Below the pieces are notes generated by a model. The model saw only the letters and a list, made by a program, of their open reading frames with translations. It made no database searches and was not told where the DNA came from. The position numbers and the translations under genes are program-made. Below are positions 6,905 through 15,567 of a stretch of DNA of 64,000 nucleotides, in pieces; within the stretch, counting starts at the first letter, position 1; every line of letters begins with the position of its first letter. This DNA comes from Byssovorax sp. (lineage in GTDB: Bacteria; Myxococcota_A; Polyangia; Polyangiales; Polyangiaceae), in assembly GCA_025362495.1 (NCBI GenBank), contig JANYGI010000056.1, positions 36,868-100,867 of the forward strand, read 5' to 3'.

Positions 6905-9706
6905 TCACGCGCTCCCGCCGCACGCCGCGGCGGGATCCCCTTCCACGAGACGAACCTCCACCGCGGGATCGAGCAGGTAGCCGTCTTCCCGGGTGCGCAG
7001 CACGTGGCGCAGACCGAGCTCGCGCAGCCGGAAGAGGATCCCCCGCAGCCGGTTCGCCGCCGCGTCGTGGAGAATGCGCTGCCCGGGCCACCCCTCGGCG
7101 ATCAGCGCGTCGGGTGACAGCGCCTCCCCGGGCCGCTCGCGGCGCGCGCGAGCGAGGGCCAGCAGCAGCCGCGCGAGCACGTGGCGCGCCTCGCAGCGGA
7201 CGATCTCCCCGCCGGGAGGGATGAACCACTGGCCCGCGGCGTGGACCAGCAGCGGCGCGCGCTCGCGCTCGTCCGGCGACGACGGCGCGGATCGCCCGAG
7301 CGCGCGCGCCACCATCCGCATCATCACCCGGAGCTCGTAGAGGCGCTCAGCGACGGGGAGTCCCCCCGGCACGGCGGCGCGCGCGGGCTCGCGCCGACGC
7401 AGCGCCTCCTCACGCAGCGCGCTCGCCGAGGCCGTGTCGCCCTGCGACGCGAGCAGCGTCGCTTCGGCCAGATCCACGAGGACGCTCGCCAGCTCCGCCA
7501 TCCAGACCTGGAGCTCGTCGCCCCGCGCTTCCATCGCAGCGCGCGCCCGCGCGACGAGCACCCGGCCCCGCGCGACGTTCCCGAGCTCGGCCTCGATCAC
7601 CCCGAGCACGCCCTCGCAGAACGAGGCGAACCAGTCGCCCGGATCGAGCTGCCCCAGCACCTCCGCGAGCTCGATCTGCGCCTCGGAGAGCCGACCGAGC
7701 TCGAAGCTGGCGACGGCGCGCCACGCGGCGGCGGTGGCCCCGTAGCGCGCCACGCCGTGGACGCGCTCCCAGTCGATCAGCGCCGTGAACCCGGCGCGCG
7801 ATCGATCGAAGCGCTCCTCGGCGTGGTCGACGATCGCGCTGAAGAACAGGACGATCTCGTCGGCCCAGCCCCCGCGCGGGAACGAGCGACGGTGCCTGTC
7901 GACGAGCTGATCCAGGTAGGCGCGCGCGCGATCGATCCGGCTCGTCTCGACCAGGATGTTCACGAGCACGGCGAGCGCGCGGATCTCCTGGCCCACGTTC
8001 TCGAGCGAGAGATGGATCGAGAGCGCCCGTCGCGCCGCGTCGATCGCCGCGTCGTGGTGGCCGAAGAACCGCTCGGCGAGGGCCAGCCGGGAGAGCGCCT
8101 CGCCCCGGAGCCCGCGCGCGCCCTCGGCGTCGGCGAGCCCCAGCGCGCGGACGGTGAGGTCGTGCGCTTCGCGCCACGCGCCCGCCCAGCTCCGGAGTTG
8201 CGCGAGGTGGAGCAGAGCCCGCGCCTCGACCTCGCGGGCGCCTTCGACCCGCGCGAGCGAGAGCGCGAGATCGAGGTCCGACGAGACCGCCGAGCGCCGC
8301 TGACGAGCGCGCAGCTCCGCCCGGGCGAGCAGCGCCCGCGCCCGCAGCGCCCCGGGGACAAGCGGCGCGTCGGCGTGATCGAGCGCGCGCTCCAGGCGGC
8401 CGAGGAAGACGCTGATCGGCCCTTTCGTCACCACGATCGGCGCGAGCGCGATCAGCAACCGGAGCCCGGACGCGAGCCAGCCCGACGGAGGCGCCCCCGG
8501 ATCGCGCGGCGTCGTCGCGCGATCGAGGCAGCGATCCGCGGCCGCGAGGAGGTTGTCGCGCTCCTCGTCGAAGTGCTCGAGGGCGAGCGCGATCCCCGGG
8601 CCGTCGACGCGTCGCTGGAGCGCCTCGGCATGGTGTACGAAATACGCTGCGTGACGGTCGCTCGCCGCGCCCGCGCTCGCGAGCTTCGCGCCGGCGTACT
8701 CGCGGATGCTGAGGAAGAGCGCGAGGCGAACCTCGCCGCGATCGCCGCGCTCGTCGGCGCGCAGGAGCGACTTGTCCCGCAGGGCCTGGAGCAGATCGAG
8801 CACGCTGGGCCCGTCCCGATCACCGAGCTCGATCACCGCCTCGGCCGCGGCCGCGTCGAAGCTGCCGCGGAACACCGAGCACTGCGCGAGCGCGTCCTGC
8901 TCGGCCGGCGAGAGCGGATCCCACGACGCGTCGATGGCAGCGCGGAGCGTCGCCTGCCGCGGCGTCACCCCGCGCGCGGGGCGCGTGAGCACGTCGAAGC
9001 GCCGGTCGACCCGCGCCAGCAAGGTCGCGGCGCCGAGCACGCGTGAGCGCGCCGCGGCGAGCTCGATCGCCAGCGGGAGGCCGTCGAGCTCCCGCGCCAG
9101 CGCCCCGATGACGCGGGCCTCCTCGTCGCCCGGCGCGTAGCCCGGCGCCAGCGCCTGCACGCGCGCGACGAAGAGCTGCACCGCCTCGCTCGTGGCCGGA
9201 TCATCGCCGGGGAGCGGCAAGCTCAGCGGCTCCAGCTCGTGCACGATCTCCAGCGCCGACCGCAGCCGCTCGCGCGAGGTCACCAGGAACTGCGCCTCGG
9301 GCGCCTGGCTCAGCCAGACGTCCAGCGCCCGCTCCGCGACGCCGACGATCTGCTCGACGTTGTCGAGCACGAACAGCGCCGGCCCCCGCGCGCCGAGGAC
9401 CTCGCCGAGGTGGGCGACGAGCGCGGCGTCGTCCATCGCGCGCGTGAGCGGCGCCGCGGCGGCCCGCGCCACGGCCTCGCACAGGCTCTGCGCGTCGTGG
9501 GCCTCGGTGAGATCGCAGAACACCGCCGGGCCGAAGCGCCGCCGGTGCGACTCGGCGAAGCGCCGCGCCAGCGTCGTCTTCCCGATCCCCGCGGTGCCGA
9601 GGAGCGTGATCAGGGGCGCCCCGGCGCCGAACGACTCCTCGAGCCGCGCCAGATCCCGCGCGCGGCCCACCATCACGGCGGCGGGATGGGAGCGCCCTCG
9701 CTGCAC
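6905..9706 (-). CDS. STAND/NB-ARC-type ATPase regulator with TPR and C-terminal winged helix
   Basis: A 933-residue signal-transduction protein. An N-terminal ATPase carries Walker A GTAGIGKT (residues 37-44) and Walker B ALFVLDNVEQ (near 110-119), followed by VTSRERL, the sensor motif of AfsR/MalT-like STAND proteins. The middle, about 350-800, is Ala/Leu-rich TPR-like helices. The C-terminal 110 residues (GGEIVRCEARHVLARLLLAL ... AAANRLRGILFRLRELGL ... TREDGYLLDP) match an OmpR-type winged-helix DNA-binding domain. That domain usually sits at the N terminus in AfsR/SARP proteins, so the order here is inverted. The likely role is an ATP-dependent transcriptional regulator whose TPRs sense a partner. 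It is divergent from the LRR gene at 9834, with about 127 bp between them that probably hold both promoters. Confidence 0.85.
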   Translation of the reverse strand: MQRGRSHPAAVMVGRARDLARLEESFGAGAPLITLLGTAGIGKTTLARRFAESHRRRFGPAVFCDLTEAHDAQSLCEAVARAAAAPLTRAMDDAALVAHLGEVLGARGPALFVLDNVEQIVGVAERALDVWLSQAPEAQFLVTSRERLRSALEIVHELEPLSLPLPGDDPATSEAVQLFVARVQALAPGYAPGDEEARVIGALARELDGLPLAIELAAARSRVLGAATLLARVDRRFDVLTRPARGVTPRQATLRAAIDASWDPLSPAEQDALAQCSVFRGSFDAAAAEAVIELGDRDGPSVLDLLQALRDKSLLRADERGDRGEVRLALFLSIREYAGAKLASAGAASDRHAAYFVHHAEALQRRVDGPGIALALEHFDEERDNLLAAADRCLDRATTPRDPGAPPSGWLASGLRLLIALAPIVVTKGPISVFLGRLERALDHADAPLVPGALRARALLARAELRARQRRSAVSSDLDLALSLARVEGAREVEARALLHLAQLRSWAGAWREAHDLTVRALGLADAEGARGLRGEALSRLALAERFFGHHDAAIDAARRALSIHLSLENVGQEIRALAVLVNILVETSRIDRARAYLDQLVDRHRRSFPRGGWADEIVLFFSAIVDHAEERFDRSRAGFTALIDWERVHGVARYGATAAAWRAVASFELGRLSEAQIELAEVLGQLDPGDWFASFCEGVLGVIEAELGNVARGRVLVARARAAMEARGDELQVWMAELASVLVDLAEATLLASQGDTASASALREEALRRREPARAAVPGGLPVAERLYELRVMMRMVARALGRSAPSSPDERERAPLLVHAAGQWFIPPGGEIVRCEARHVLARLLLALARARRERPGEALSPDALIAEGWPGQRILHDAAANRLRGILFRLRELGLRHVLRTREDGYLLDPAVEVRLVEGDPAAACGGSA

Positions 9707-9815
9707 CGCCGACGAGTATCACACCCGCCCGCCGGGGCGCGGCCGCGCGATCTAATCCCAAATAATGCCGCTTTCCCGCGGCGAGATCGTACGTCGTGGC
9801 CCTCGCCGACGCGGC

Positions 9816-9825
9816 GAAGAAGGAG
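9816..9825 (+). promoter_or_regulatory. Ribosome binding site deciding the LRR gene start
   Basis: A purine-rich GAAGAAGGAG run ends 8 bases before the ATG at 9834. This supports that ATG over an in-frame ATG at 9765, which lacks such a site and would add an Arg-rich tail. Confidence 0.65.
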
Positions 9826-9833
9826 CCCCGATC

Positions 9834-11330
9834 ATGACCCACTATCCCTCGCTCGACGACGCGCTGCTCGACGCCGAGAACGCCACGAGCCTCGCCCTCG
9901 ACGCCGGGGAGCTCGAGCGCTTCTGCCAGGATCCCGCGCAGCTCCCCCACGTCACCGCCATCGACGTCGACGACGAGGTGACCCGCGTCCCGCGCGAGCT
10001 GCTGGCGATCCACCGACTGACGAAGCTCTCGTTCGCGGGGACGCTGGCGCGCTTTCCCGTGGAGCTCGCGGCGCTGCCGGCGCTCGAGGCCCTCTACCTG
10101 TACGACTGCAAGAAGATCAAGGCGATCCCCGCGGAGATCGGCCAGTTCCCTGCCCTGCGCGACCTCACCCTGCGCGAGTGCAAGCTCACGGCGATCCCGG
10201 CCGAGCTCGGCGCGCTCGCGCTGCTCGAGGACCTCGAGCTCTCGCTCGGCGTCGTCGCCGATCCCGAGGCGATGGGCGCCACGCTGGCGAGCTTGCCCGC
10301 GCTGCGCGTGCTGGCGCTGACGCCGGAGGGCGGGCGGAGTACGAAGAAGGGCCTCCGGCGGATCCCGACGTCGCTGCTCCGCGCGCCGTCGCTGACGACG
10401 CTCAAGATCACCTGGAGCCTCGACGAGCTCCCGAGAGGCCTCTCCCAGCTCCGGCATTTGCGGGTGCTCGAGGTCCCGCGCTGCTCGTTCACAGCGCTCC
10501 CCGACGACCTCGGCGGCCTCGCGGCGCTCGAAGAGCTCGACATCAGCGGTGGCGCGCTCGTCGCGCTGCCGGAGAGCCTCGGTGAGCTCCGCTCGCTGAA
10601 GAAGCTCGTCGCCTTCGCCAGCCTCCTGGAGAAGCTGCCCGATAGCCTGTTCCTTCTTCCCGCGCTCGAGGAAGTGACGGTATCGAACAACAAGCTCCGT
10701 GCTTTGCCGGAGACGCTGGGGCGCTGTCGTTCTCTCACGACGCTCGACATCGAGCACAACCCGATCGAAGGGTTCCCGGCGTCGCTCGGCGAGCTGACCA
10801 CGCTCACGCACCTCTCGCTCGGATGCACGGCGACTCCCGAGCTCCCCGAGTCGCTGCGACGGCTTCACCACCTCGAGGAGCTGCGGGCGGAGGGCTCCGG
10901 GGGCGGCGTCTGGACGAAGCGGATCACCGAGATCCCCGCGTGGATCGGGGAGCTCGAGAACCTCGAGGTCCTCTCGTTCCGCGACAACCCCATCACCTCG
11001 TTGCCGCCCTCGATAGGCCTCCTCCGCAAGCTCCGCGTGCTGGAGATCGTCCGGGGAACGCTCTCGCCCTTGCCGACCGAGATCGGCGACTGCACCGCGC
11101 TCGAGCAGCTCACCCTCTGTGGCACCAAGCTCGGCCATCTCCCGGAGGAGCTCTCGCGGCTCGTCAACCTGAAGCAAATCGACGTGCGGGGCAACGGGCT
11201 CGCCCGCATGCCGCGGAGCCTGGCCGCGTTCTCGAACCTGCGCCGGTGGGGCAACTACATCTTCGACGGAAACGACTTCTCCGAGAAGGAAAAGGCCCGG
11301 ATCAAGGCGGCGATCCCTCAGGCCACCTGA
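9834..11330 (+). CDS. Leucine-rich repeat protein
   Basis: A 498-residue protein made almost entirely of leucine-rich repeats of about 23 residues with the consensus LxxLPxxLxxLxxLxxLxxxxN, e.g. LGHLPEELSRLVNLKQIDVR. More than a dozen units can be read from about residue 55 to 480. There is no signal peptide, membrane segment, GTPase or kinase domain, so this is probably a cytoplasmic protein-protein interaction scaffold of the PIRL/Shoc2-like type. The ATG at 9834 follows a good RBS. It is divergent from the STAND regulator, which may control it. A degraded mosaic gene lies directly downstream. Confidence 0.88.
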   Translation: MTHYPSLDDALLDAENATSLALDAGELERFCQDPAQLPHVTAIDVDDEVTRVPRELLAIHRLTKLSFAGTLARFPVELAALPALEALYLYDCKKIKAIPAEIGQFPALRDLTLRECKLTAIPAELGALALLEDLELSLGVVADPEAMGATLASLPALRVLALTPEGGRSTKKGLRRIPTSLLRAPSLTTLKITWSLDELPRGLSQLRHLRVLEVPRCSFTALPDDLGGLAALEELDISGGALVALPESLGELRSLKKLVAFASLLEKLPDSLFLLPALEEVTVSNNKLRALPETLGRCRSLTTLDIEHNPIEGFPASLGELTTLTHLSLGCTATPELPESLRRLHHLEELRAEGSGGGVWTKRITEIPAWIGELENLEVLSFRDNPITSLPPSIGLLRKLRVLEIVRGTLSPLPTEIGDCTALEQLTLCGTKLGHLPEELSRLVNLKQIDVRGNGLARMPRSLAAFSNLRRWGNYIFDGNDFSEKEKARIKAAIPQAT

Positions 11331-11454
11331 GCGATGAGTGGAGGCTAATGCCCCATGCGGCGCGCGCGACGGCCCTCTGCGCCTGATCCGACGGTCGCGC
11401 CCGCTCGCGCCGCGCCTCGCTCGCGCCTTGCCAAGCGGCGTCGGCCTCCTGCCG

Positions 11455-11702
11455 CACGCCCTCGTCACGACTTGCTTGCTCGGCGCCGCGCGGCTGTCCG
11501 CCGGCTGCGCGCTTCCGGTGCTCACCGTATCTCCGGGCGGCCTGCATGGCCCTTCTACGGGGTAGTCGAGCGAGACGTACCGCGACGACAAGAGGTGGCT
11601 CTGTCGCCCGGATCTCCCCGTCGACGTCTGCGTCGATTTCGGGACTGACCCGCTCGCCGCGCGCCGTCGTATGCCCCGTTCCTCGCGGCGTACACGCGAT
11701 GA
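11455..11702 (+). pseudogene. Mosaic remnant: start of DUF3089 gene joined to end of propeller lipoprotein gene
   Basis: No intact frame is present. Bases about 11474-11630 align with the 5' part of the DUF3089 gene (about 1550-1702): the lipobox region, then sequence matching LTVSPGG, then DDK and the WLCRPDLP region, with an in-frame TAG near 11564. At about 11631 the match switches abruptly to the propeller lipoprotein gene, first to its segment near 6271-6304 (encoding DFGT) and then to its last 40 bp (6520-6559, encoding PSYAPFLAEYTR), ending in TGA at 11702. The order is the same as in the 1.5-6.6 kb block. The simplest reading is an old duplication of that block that lost its interior by deletions at short homologies. 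Confidence 0.75.
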
Positions 11703-11755
11703 ACCGTGCTCGCCTCTGGACGCCTCGCCTCCCCGCCCCTATCCCTCCTGCCCTC

Positions 11756-12367
11756 ATGCGACGTCTGCTCCTTGCCCTCCCGCTCCTCGCGTTTGCCCTC
11801 CGTGCCTGCGCCGATCGCGAGCCGCCCGCCAAGCCTGGCCCGGCGGCCCCCACCACGGCTGCAGCCACCCCGGTGACCACCGACATGAAGACCCTCGCCG
11901 ACTTCTCCGCCGTCCCCTTCAAGGCCTCCGAGCCGAAGTCCCTCGCGGGCTACAAGGGCGATGTCGTCCTCGTCGTCAACATCGCGGCCAACTGCGGCTA
12001 CACCCCGCAGATGGGCCCTCTCGCCGAGCTCGATCAAAAGTATTCGGCCAAGCACTTTCGCGTCGTCGGCTTCCTCAGCGACGACTTCGGGCACCAGGGC
12101 GGCACGACCGACGAGGTCACGTCCTGCTCGCTCAAGTACAAGGCCGCCTTCGATGAATACGCGATCATTCACGTCAAGAAGGGGCCCGAGCAACACCCGC
12201 TCTTCGCCTGGCTCACCTCGCAGCCGGGGATGACGGCCGACGTGAGCTGGAACTTCAACAAGTGGCTCCTCGGCCGCGACGGGCACCTCGTCGCCCGCTG
12301 GTCGAGCGACGTCGAGCCGGGATCGGCCGAGATCGCCAAGGCCGTCGAGGCCGCGCTCGCAAAGTAA
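11756..12367 (+). CDS. Glutathione-peroxidase-like (thiol peroxidase) lipoprotein
   Basis: 203 residues. After a signal sequence with a poor lipobox (LRAC, Cys18) and a Pro/Ala linker comes a GPx fold: VVNIAANCGYTPQ holds the peroxidatic Cys (about 80) and Gln85, and WNFNKWLLGRDG supplies the conserved Trp/Asn pair. Family members reduce hydrogen peroxide or lipid peroxides, in bacteria usually with thioredoxin as donor. The export signal implies a periplasmic or outer-membrane-anchored enzyme. A second Cys sits at TSCSLKYK, in the region where the resolving Cys of thioredoxin-dependent GPx is found. An alternative ATG at 11699 overlaps the mosaic pseudogene and would spoil the signal peptide. 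Confidence 0.87.
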   Translation: MRRLLLALPLLAFALRACADREPPAKPGPAAPTTAAATPVTTDMKTLADFSAVPFKASEPKSLAGYKGDVVLVVNIAANCGYTPQMGPLAELDQKYSAKHFRVVGFLSDDFGHQGGTTDEVTSCSLKYKAAFDEYAIIHVKKGPEQHPLFAWLTSQPGMTADVSWNFNKWLLGRDGHLVARWSSDVEPGSAEIAKAVEAALAK

Positions 12368-12430
12368 GAGCCCATCTCAGGCCACGCCCGATATCGGCCG
12401 GCGATCGCGCTCTGCTATAACCGCCCGATC

Positions 12431-14509
12431 ATGCAGTCGCACTACGATCCCGCCGAGGCGCAGCGCACGCTCGATCGCTACGCTCGCGAGCACGGCGAAG
12501 ACCTCGCGCTCCGCGTCTACACCTCGCGCCTCCTCGGCAGCGATCCGGCCCTCGTCCTCCACGGCGGCGGCAACACCAGCGTCAAATCCCGCGTCACGGA
12601 GCTCCTCGGCGACGTGACCGACGTCCTCTTCGTGAAGGGCAGCGGGTCGGATCTCGCGAGCATCGAGCCGCGCGGCTTCCCCGCGTGCCGCCTCGCGCAC
12701 CTGCGTCGCTGCTGCGAGCGACCGAGCATGACCGACGAAGAGATGGTCGCGCAGCTCCGCGGCCAGATGATCGATCCGTCGAGCCCGACGCCCTCGGTCG
12801 AGGCGCTGCTTCACGCGTATCTGCCGGCGAAATTCATCGATCACACCCACGCCGACGCGGTGCTCGCGGTCGTCGATCAGCCCGACTCGGCCGCCCGCGC
12901 GCGCGACATCTGGGGTCCGCGCGTGCTCTTCGTGCCCTACGTGATGCCGGGCTTCGGCCTCGCGCGCCGCGTCGCCGAGCTCTGGCGCGGGCGGCCGAAG
13001 GGCGACGAGCCGACGGTGATGATCCTCGACAAGCACGGGATCTTCACCTGGGGCGCGACCGCGAAAGAGAGCTACGAGCGGATGATCGAGGCCGTCTCCG
13101 CCGCGGAAGAGTGGCTCCGCGATCGGCACGAGGCCTCGTCGCGCCGCACCATGTCGGTCCCGCCGGCGCGCGAGCTCTACACCTTGCTCGCGCCGATCGT
13201 CCGCGGCGCCCTCGCGCGCGCGAGCGGCACGCCGTGGATCCTCGCCTGGCGCAACGATCTCGAGCTCGTCGCCTTCACCGATCGCGACGACCTCGGCGAG
13301 ATCAGCCAGATCGGCTGCGCCACGCCCGATCACGTCATCCGCACCAAGGCCATCCCGCTGGTGATCCGCGGCCCGTTCGACGGCGATCCGCTGGCAATCC
13401 GCGCGCGGATCGAGGCCTCGATCGCCTCGTACGCCGACGGCTACCACGACTACTTCCACCTCGCCTCGGCCGCGCGGAAGGTCACGAAGAAAGAGCTCGA
13501 TCCCTGGCCGCGCGTGATCCTCTTCGAAGGCCTCGGCGCGCTCACCGTCGGCAAGACGCGGGTCGACGCCGACATCGCCGGCGACATCTACGAGCACACC
13601 GCGCGCGTGATCGACGAGGCGAGCGCCATCAGCGAGTACCAGCCCGTCCCGGTGCTCGATCTCTTCGACGTCGAATACTGGAGCCTCGAGCAGGCCAAGC
13701 TCGCGAAGAGCGCCGGCTCCGGGGACGCGGGCCCGCTCGATCGCCGCGTGGCGCTGGTAACCGGCGCCGCCGCGGGGATCGGCCTCGCGGTGAGCCGCGC
13801 GCTCCTCGCGGCCGGCGCGCACGTCGTCCTCGCCGATCGCAACGCCGCGGCGCTCGAGAAGATCGCGGCCGAGCTCGCGCTCCGCTACCCCGGCCGCGTC
13901 GTCCACGCGGTCTGCGACGTGACCTCGTTCGTCGAGGCTCGCAAGGCCGCGGCGATGGCGTCAGATCGCTTCGGCGGGCTCGACGTCGTCGTCTCCAACG
14001 CGGGCACGGCGCCCTCGGGCGCGCTCCACACCACGTCGGGCGACGGCGCCCTGCGCGAGTCGCTCGAGGTGAACTTGCTCGGCCACCAGAACATCGCGCG
14101 CGCCGCGACCGAGGTGATGCTCGCGCAGGACACGGGCGGCGTGCTGCTCTTCAACGCGTCCAAGAGCGCCTTCAACCCCGGCCCCGACTTCGGCCCGTAC
14201 GCCGTCGCCAAGGCCGCCCTCGTCGCGCTGATGAAGCAGTACGCCATCGATCTCGCGCCGCGCGGCGTCCGGTCCAACGCCGTCAACGCCGATCGGATCC
14301 GCACCGATCTCTTCGGCGGCGGCCTCGCCGAGGCCCGCGCCAAGGCCCGCGGCGTCCCCGTGGACGAGTACTTCCGCGCCAACCTCCTCCACCGGGAGAC
14401 CACCGTTGACGATGTTGCCCGTGCCTTCGTGTACCTGGCGACGGCCGAAGCGACGACGGGCTGCGTCGTGACGGTCGACGGCGGGAATGCCGCAGCATTC
14501 CCCCGCTAG
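12431..14509 (+). CDS. Class II aldolase / short-chain dehydrogenase fusion
   Basis: A 692-residue bifunctional enzyme. Residues about 1-400 are a class II (zinc) aldolase/adducin-type domain: GGGNTSVKSRV near residue 38 (phosphate loop) and the metal-binding DHTHADAV near 138. Residues about 435-690 are a Rossmann SDR: TGAAAGIG cofactor loop, ADRN acidic end, catalytic FNASKS and YAVAK. This is the architecture of RhaD/RhaE-type rhamnulose-phosphate aldolase/lactaldehyde dehydrogenase proteins, which split a sugar phosphate and oxidise the aldehyde. The exact sugar cannot be read from sequence, and no rhamnose isomerase or kinase is adjacent. The start lies 63 bp after the peroxidase gene. 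Confidence 0.88.
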   Translation: MQSHYDPAEAQRTLDRYAREHGEDLALRVYTSRLLGSDPALVLHGGGNTSVKSRVTELLGDVTDVLFVKGSGSDLASIEPRGFPACRLAHLRRCCERPSMTDEEMVAQLRGQMIDPSSPTPSVEALLHAYLPAKFIDHTHADAVLAVVDQPDSAARARDIWGPRVLFVPYVMPGFGLARRVAELWRGRPKGDEPTVMILDKHGIFTWGATAKESYERMIEAVSAAEEWLRDRHEASSRRTMSVPPARELYTLLAPIVRGALARASGTPWILAWRNDLELVAFTDRDDLGEISQIGCATPDHVIRTKAIPLVIRGPFDGDPLAIRARIEASIASYADGYHDYFHLASAARKVTKKELDPWPRVILFEGLGALTVGKTRVDADIAGDIYEHTARVIDEASAISEYQPVPVLDLFDVEYWSLEQAKLAKSAGSGDAGPLDRRVALVTGAAAGIGLAVSRALLAAGAHVVLADRNAAALEKIAAELALRYPGRVVHAVCDVTSFVEARKAAAMASDRFGGLDVVVSNAGTAPSGALHTTSGDGALRESLEVNLLGHQNIARAATEVMLAQDTGGVLLFNASKSAFNPGPDFGPYAVAKAALVALMKQYAIDLAPRGVRSNAVNADRIRTDLFGGGLAEARAKARGVPVDEYFRANLLHRETTVDDVARAFVYLATAEATTGCVVTVDGGNAAAFPR

Positions 14510-14558
14510 CCCCCTGACGAGCGTGGAAAGGCGCCGCGACTTTGTGTAGAAACGTCGC

Positions 14559-15485
14559 ATGACCAAGATGACGTTTCCGGCCGTGGCGCTCGCGTGCGCT
14601 CTCGGAGTGGGCAGCTCGGGTTGCATCAAGCAGATCCTCGTCGAAGGCCAGATCGAGGGAACGCTCAAGGGCTCCGCCGGCGTCGAGACGCTGAGCGACT
14701 ACGAGGTCGCCAACACCATCGCCTTCTCCGGCATCGGCCAGTTCGAGGGCATGCACGTCCTTGCGCCCGACAGCGAGAACGCCCTCTTCGGCCTCACCAA
14801 GACGTGGACCTCCGCCACGTTTGCCTTCATCGAAGATCAGATGGAGCAGGCCGAGGACGCCGAGGGCACGTCGAGCGAGCTCTACCTTTACCAGCAGGCG
14901 CGCGCGAAGGCCGGCTACGACCGCGCGGTCCATTACGGCATCGAGATGCTGGAGATGAAGAACAAGGGCTTCGAGGCCGCGAAGAAGAACGACGACACGA
15001 TGACGGCCTGGCTCGCGGGCTTCGACGACGCCGACCACGACGCCAAAGAGCTCTTCTGGACGGGCTACGCGTGGATCAGCCGCGTCAACATCACCAAGGA
15101 AGATCCGGCGAGCGTGGCCGAGCTCTTCGTCGGCGTGAAGATGATCGAGCGCGTCATCCAGCTCGACTCAAATTTCTTCTACGGCAACGCGCACACCATC
15201 CTCGGCGCCTACCACGCGCGGAGCCCGATGGCCGAGCTCGAGGACGGCAAGAAAGAGCTCGAAATCGCGATGAAGATCAGCGAAGGCAAGCTCCTCCTGC
15301 CCAAGTTTCAGCTCGCGACGAAGTACTACTGCATGAAGAGCGACAAGGAGAACTACGTCAAGACGCTCACCGAGATCATCGACGCCGGCGACGTCTTCCC
15401 CGAGCAGCGCCTCACCAACGCCATCGCCAAGCGCAAGGCCAAGCGGTACATGAGCAAATCGCGCCAGAGCGCCTGCGGCTTCTGA
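14559..15485 (+). CDS. TRAP-associated T-component lipoprotein (TatT family)
   Basis: A 308-residue lipoprotein (lipobox SSGC, Cys22) with an all-helical TPR-like body. The features match TRAP-T/TatT proteins, which in Treponema form a trimer that binds the TRAP substrate-binding protein at the membrane. Motifs seen are the EVANTIAFSGIGQFEG helix, ELYLYQQARAKAGYDRAVHYG, and HTILGAYHARSP near the C-terminal third. The two downstream genes are TRAP permease subunits in the same direction, which strongly supports the assignment. The gap to the next gene is 82 bp. Confidence 0.85.
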   Translation: MTKMTFPAVALACALGVGSSGCIKQILVEGQIEGTLKGSAGVETLSDYEVANTIAFSGIGQFEGMHVLAPDSENALFGLTKTWTSATFAFIEDQMEQAEDAEGTSSELYLYQQARAKAGYDRAVHYGIEMLEMKNKGFEAAKKNDDTMTAWLAGFDDADHDAKELFWTGYAWISRVNITKEDPASVAELFVGVKMIERVIQLDSNFFYGNAHTILGAYHARSPMAELEDGKKELEIAMKISEGKLLLPKFQLATKYYCMKSDKENYVKTLTEIIDAGDVFPEQRLTNAIAKRKAKRYMSKSRQSACGF

Positions 15486-15567
15486 TATCGAATCTCGAAG
15501 GGGATTCGCTCGCGCCCTTCACGTAGAAGATGACGAGCGCCCCCGCGGCGGAATAACGTGGCCGTCG

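Noticed and set aside
7181..9046. Plus-strand frame opposite the STAND gene
   Set aside because: Arg/Ala/Glu-rich shadow of the clear ATPase coding strand.
9201..11591. Long minus-strand frame opposite the LRR gene
   Set aside because: The plus strand has a strong RBS and regular LRR. The minus frame is charged low-complexity sequence.
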